A stretch of DNA of 7,736 nucleotides, taken from positions 1 to 7,736 of the forward strand of contig JAAZGX010000176.1 in the NCBI GenBank assembly GCA_012511005.1, written 5' to 3'. This DNA is from Clostridiales bacterium (GTDB lineage: Bacteria > Bacillota > Clostridia > Oscillospirales > Acutalibacteraceae). Under the pieces are notes generated by a model that saw only the letters and a list, made by a program, of their open reading frames with translations, ran no database searches and was not told the DNA's origin. Positions 6,686 through 7,736 of this stretch are shown here, one piece after another. The position numbers were made by a program, and so were the translations under genes. Within the stretch, counting starts at the first letter, position 1, and each line of letters starts with the position of its first letter.

Positions 6686-7736
6686 TTACTGTGCAACAGT
6701 CGTATTTATTTTTTCTTCATCATCATAAAAAGCTTTATTTATTTCAGAGTTTTTAGCCGTTATTATGCTTACTAAATAGCAGACAATAAGAGATACTATC
6801 ATGGCAATACAAGCATAAAGAGGACCTTTTCCGCTAAGGGTTACCAATGAGGCAATTGTGCCGCCGTCTGCTCCTGCGGGGTTTCCCATAGCTATTAAAA
6901 TGAATTTAGAAACGGCAGGAATTAAAGCAATACTAAAGCCCGATAAAACGCTTGCCCAAGCCGCCGCCTTATTAATTTTTTTAGAATATAAAGCAAGGAC
7001 AAAGGGCGCTAAAAATGAGCCGGAAATAATTCCCCAAGAGTAACTCATCATATCAAGTATAGGAGTTTTAGTATTTGCCACTATGAATGAGGAAAGTACA
7101 AAGATGAGGCAAAAAGCTTTAATGAGGCGTTTTAAAGTAGTGTCATCCATATTCTTTTTAAGCTTAAACTTTATAAGGTCCATTGAAAATATAGAGCTTG
7201 CTGTAAGCGCTATTGAAGAAAGCGTGGTAACGGACGCCGCAACTAAAAGGACAAGGATTATGCCGAGCAGTACGGCGGGCAAATCTGCTGATTTTAGCAT
7301 ATTAGGAACGAGAAAATCCTGTCCGCCTTCGGGCAGTTCGCTAAAGAACATACGAGATAAGCTGCCCACAAAATAACCGCCGCCCGCAACGATTAAGGAA
7401 AAGAAAGCGGAAATAACAACGCCTTTTTTAGCCTCCTTGTCATCCTTTATGCCGTAATACTTTTGAATCATATGAGGTAAGCCCCATGTGCCAAAACTCG
7501 TCATTAGCACCGTTGCCATTAACGACACCCATTTAGAGAAACCAAGAGCGGGCAATCCGTCCCCTTTGGCAAAGTTTCCAATAGATGCAAGTCCGTCAAA
7601 CAGGCTTCTCGAATTGCTTATGGATTTAGAGCGTATAATAAATAGTATCATTAAAACAATGCTTACCATCATTACAAGACCTTGAACAAAGTCGGCTCTT
7701 ACTTGTGCTAAATAACCGCCCAAGAATAAAAGCAGA
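6686..7736 (-). CDS. Sodium:solute symporter (SSS/PutP-like family), partial: N-terminus beyond right edge
   Basis: An open frame of 349 codons enters from the right edge and stops at TAA 6688-6686; the true start is outside the window. A TTG at 7723-7721 could be taken as a start, but coding continues through it as LLLFLGGYLAQVRADFVQGL, which matches an internal SSS segment (compare the TDFxQG block). At least seven hydrophobic segments are visible. Family marks are GTWGLPHMIQKYY with the charged loop DDKEAKK. VTTLSSIALTASSIFSMDL has the hydroxyl-rich layout of the PutP helix with sodium-binding Ser340/Thr341. SSS proteins are about 450-550 residues, so the first 100-200 are missing. This is an inner-membrane Na+-coupled importer of small solutes such as amino acids or monocarboxylates. 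It is the most upstream visible gene of the operon, 15 bases before the CoA ligase, suggesting that it imports the ligase's acid substrate; that link is inferred. Confidence 0.87.
   Translation of the reverse strand, partial: LLLFLGGYLAQVRADFVQGLVMMVSIVLMILFIIRSKSISNSRSLFDGLASIGNFAKGDGLPALGFSKWVSLMATVLMTSFGTWGLPHMIQKYYGIKDDKEAKKGVVISAFFSLIVAGGGYFVGSLSRMFFSELPEGGQDFLVPNMLKSADLPAVLLGIILVLLVAASVTTLSSIALTASSIFSMDLIKFKLKKNMDDTTLKRLIKAFCLIFVLSSFIVANTKTPILDMMSYSWGIISGSFLAPFVLALYSKKINKAAAWASVLSGFSIALIPAVSKFILIAMGNPAGADGGTIASLVTLSGKGPLYACIAMIVSLIVCYLVSIITAKNSEINKAFYDDEEKINTTVAQ

Noticed and set aside
6858..7685. Plus-strand open frames at 6858-7043, 7083-7376 and 7488-7685
   Set aside because: They are antisense to the symporter, whose hydrophobic segments and SSS motifs are intact; no independent support.
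7721..7723. TTG as the start codon of the symporter
   Set aside because: Coding with family-like sequence continues upstream to the window edge and the protein would lack its first helices; the gene is cut by the edge, not short.

Overview
The window carries six protein-coding genes, all read from the minus strand (right to left), with the first and last cut by the window edges. Two oxygen-sensitive enzyme systems, moderate-to-low GC, A/T-rich intergenic DNA, strong GGAGG-like ribosome binding sites and a consensus housekeeping promoter point to a strictly anaerobic member of the Clostridia (gut or rumen type). That placement is inferred from gene content, not from a marker gene.

Right block (7736 down to 2631) is a compact operon: a sodium:solute symporter (truncated at the right edge), an AMP-forming acyl-CoA ligase, then iorA and iorB, the two subunits of indolepyruvate:ferredoxin oxidoreductase. 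The gaps are 15 nt, 15 nt and a 4-nt ATGA overlap, and a strong intrinsic terminator lies after iorB. Its promoter is outside the window. The gene set fits uptake of an organic (perhaps arylacetic or branched-chain) acid, activation to the CoA thioester at the cost of ATP, and ferredoxin-dependent reductive carboxylation to a 2-oxoacid that can be aminated to an amino acid. The opposite, oxidative direction cannot be excluded.

Left block (2630 down to 1) is the anaerobic deoxynucleotide system: nrdG (radical-SAM activase of the long NrdG2 type) followed by nrdD (class III ribonucleotide reductase, N-terminal 548 residues visible; the glycyl-radical C-terminus lies beyond base 1). The intergenic DNA before each gene holds a pair of NrdR-box-like palindromes, and both pairs have exactly the same 41-bp register. 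The nrdD pair is close to consensus, while the nrdG pair is degenerate and is the more tentative call. nrdD also has a perfect TTGACA-17-TATAAT promoter. The two genes therefore look separately promoted but coordinately controlled by the dNTP-sensing repressor NrdR.

No RNA genes, mobile elements, CRISPR arrays or plus-strand genes are supported.
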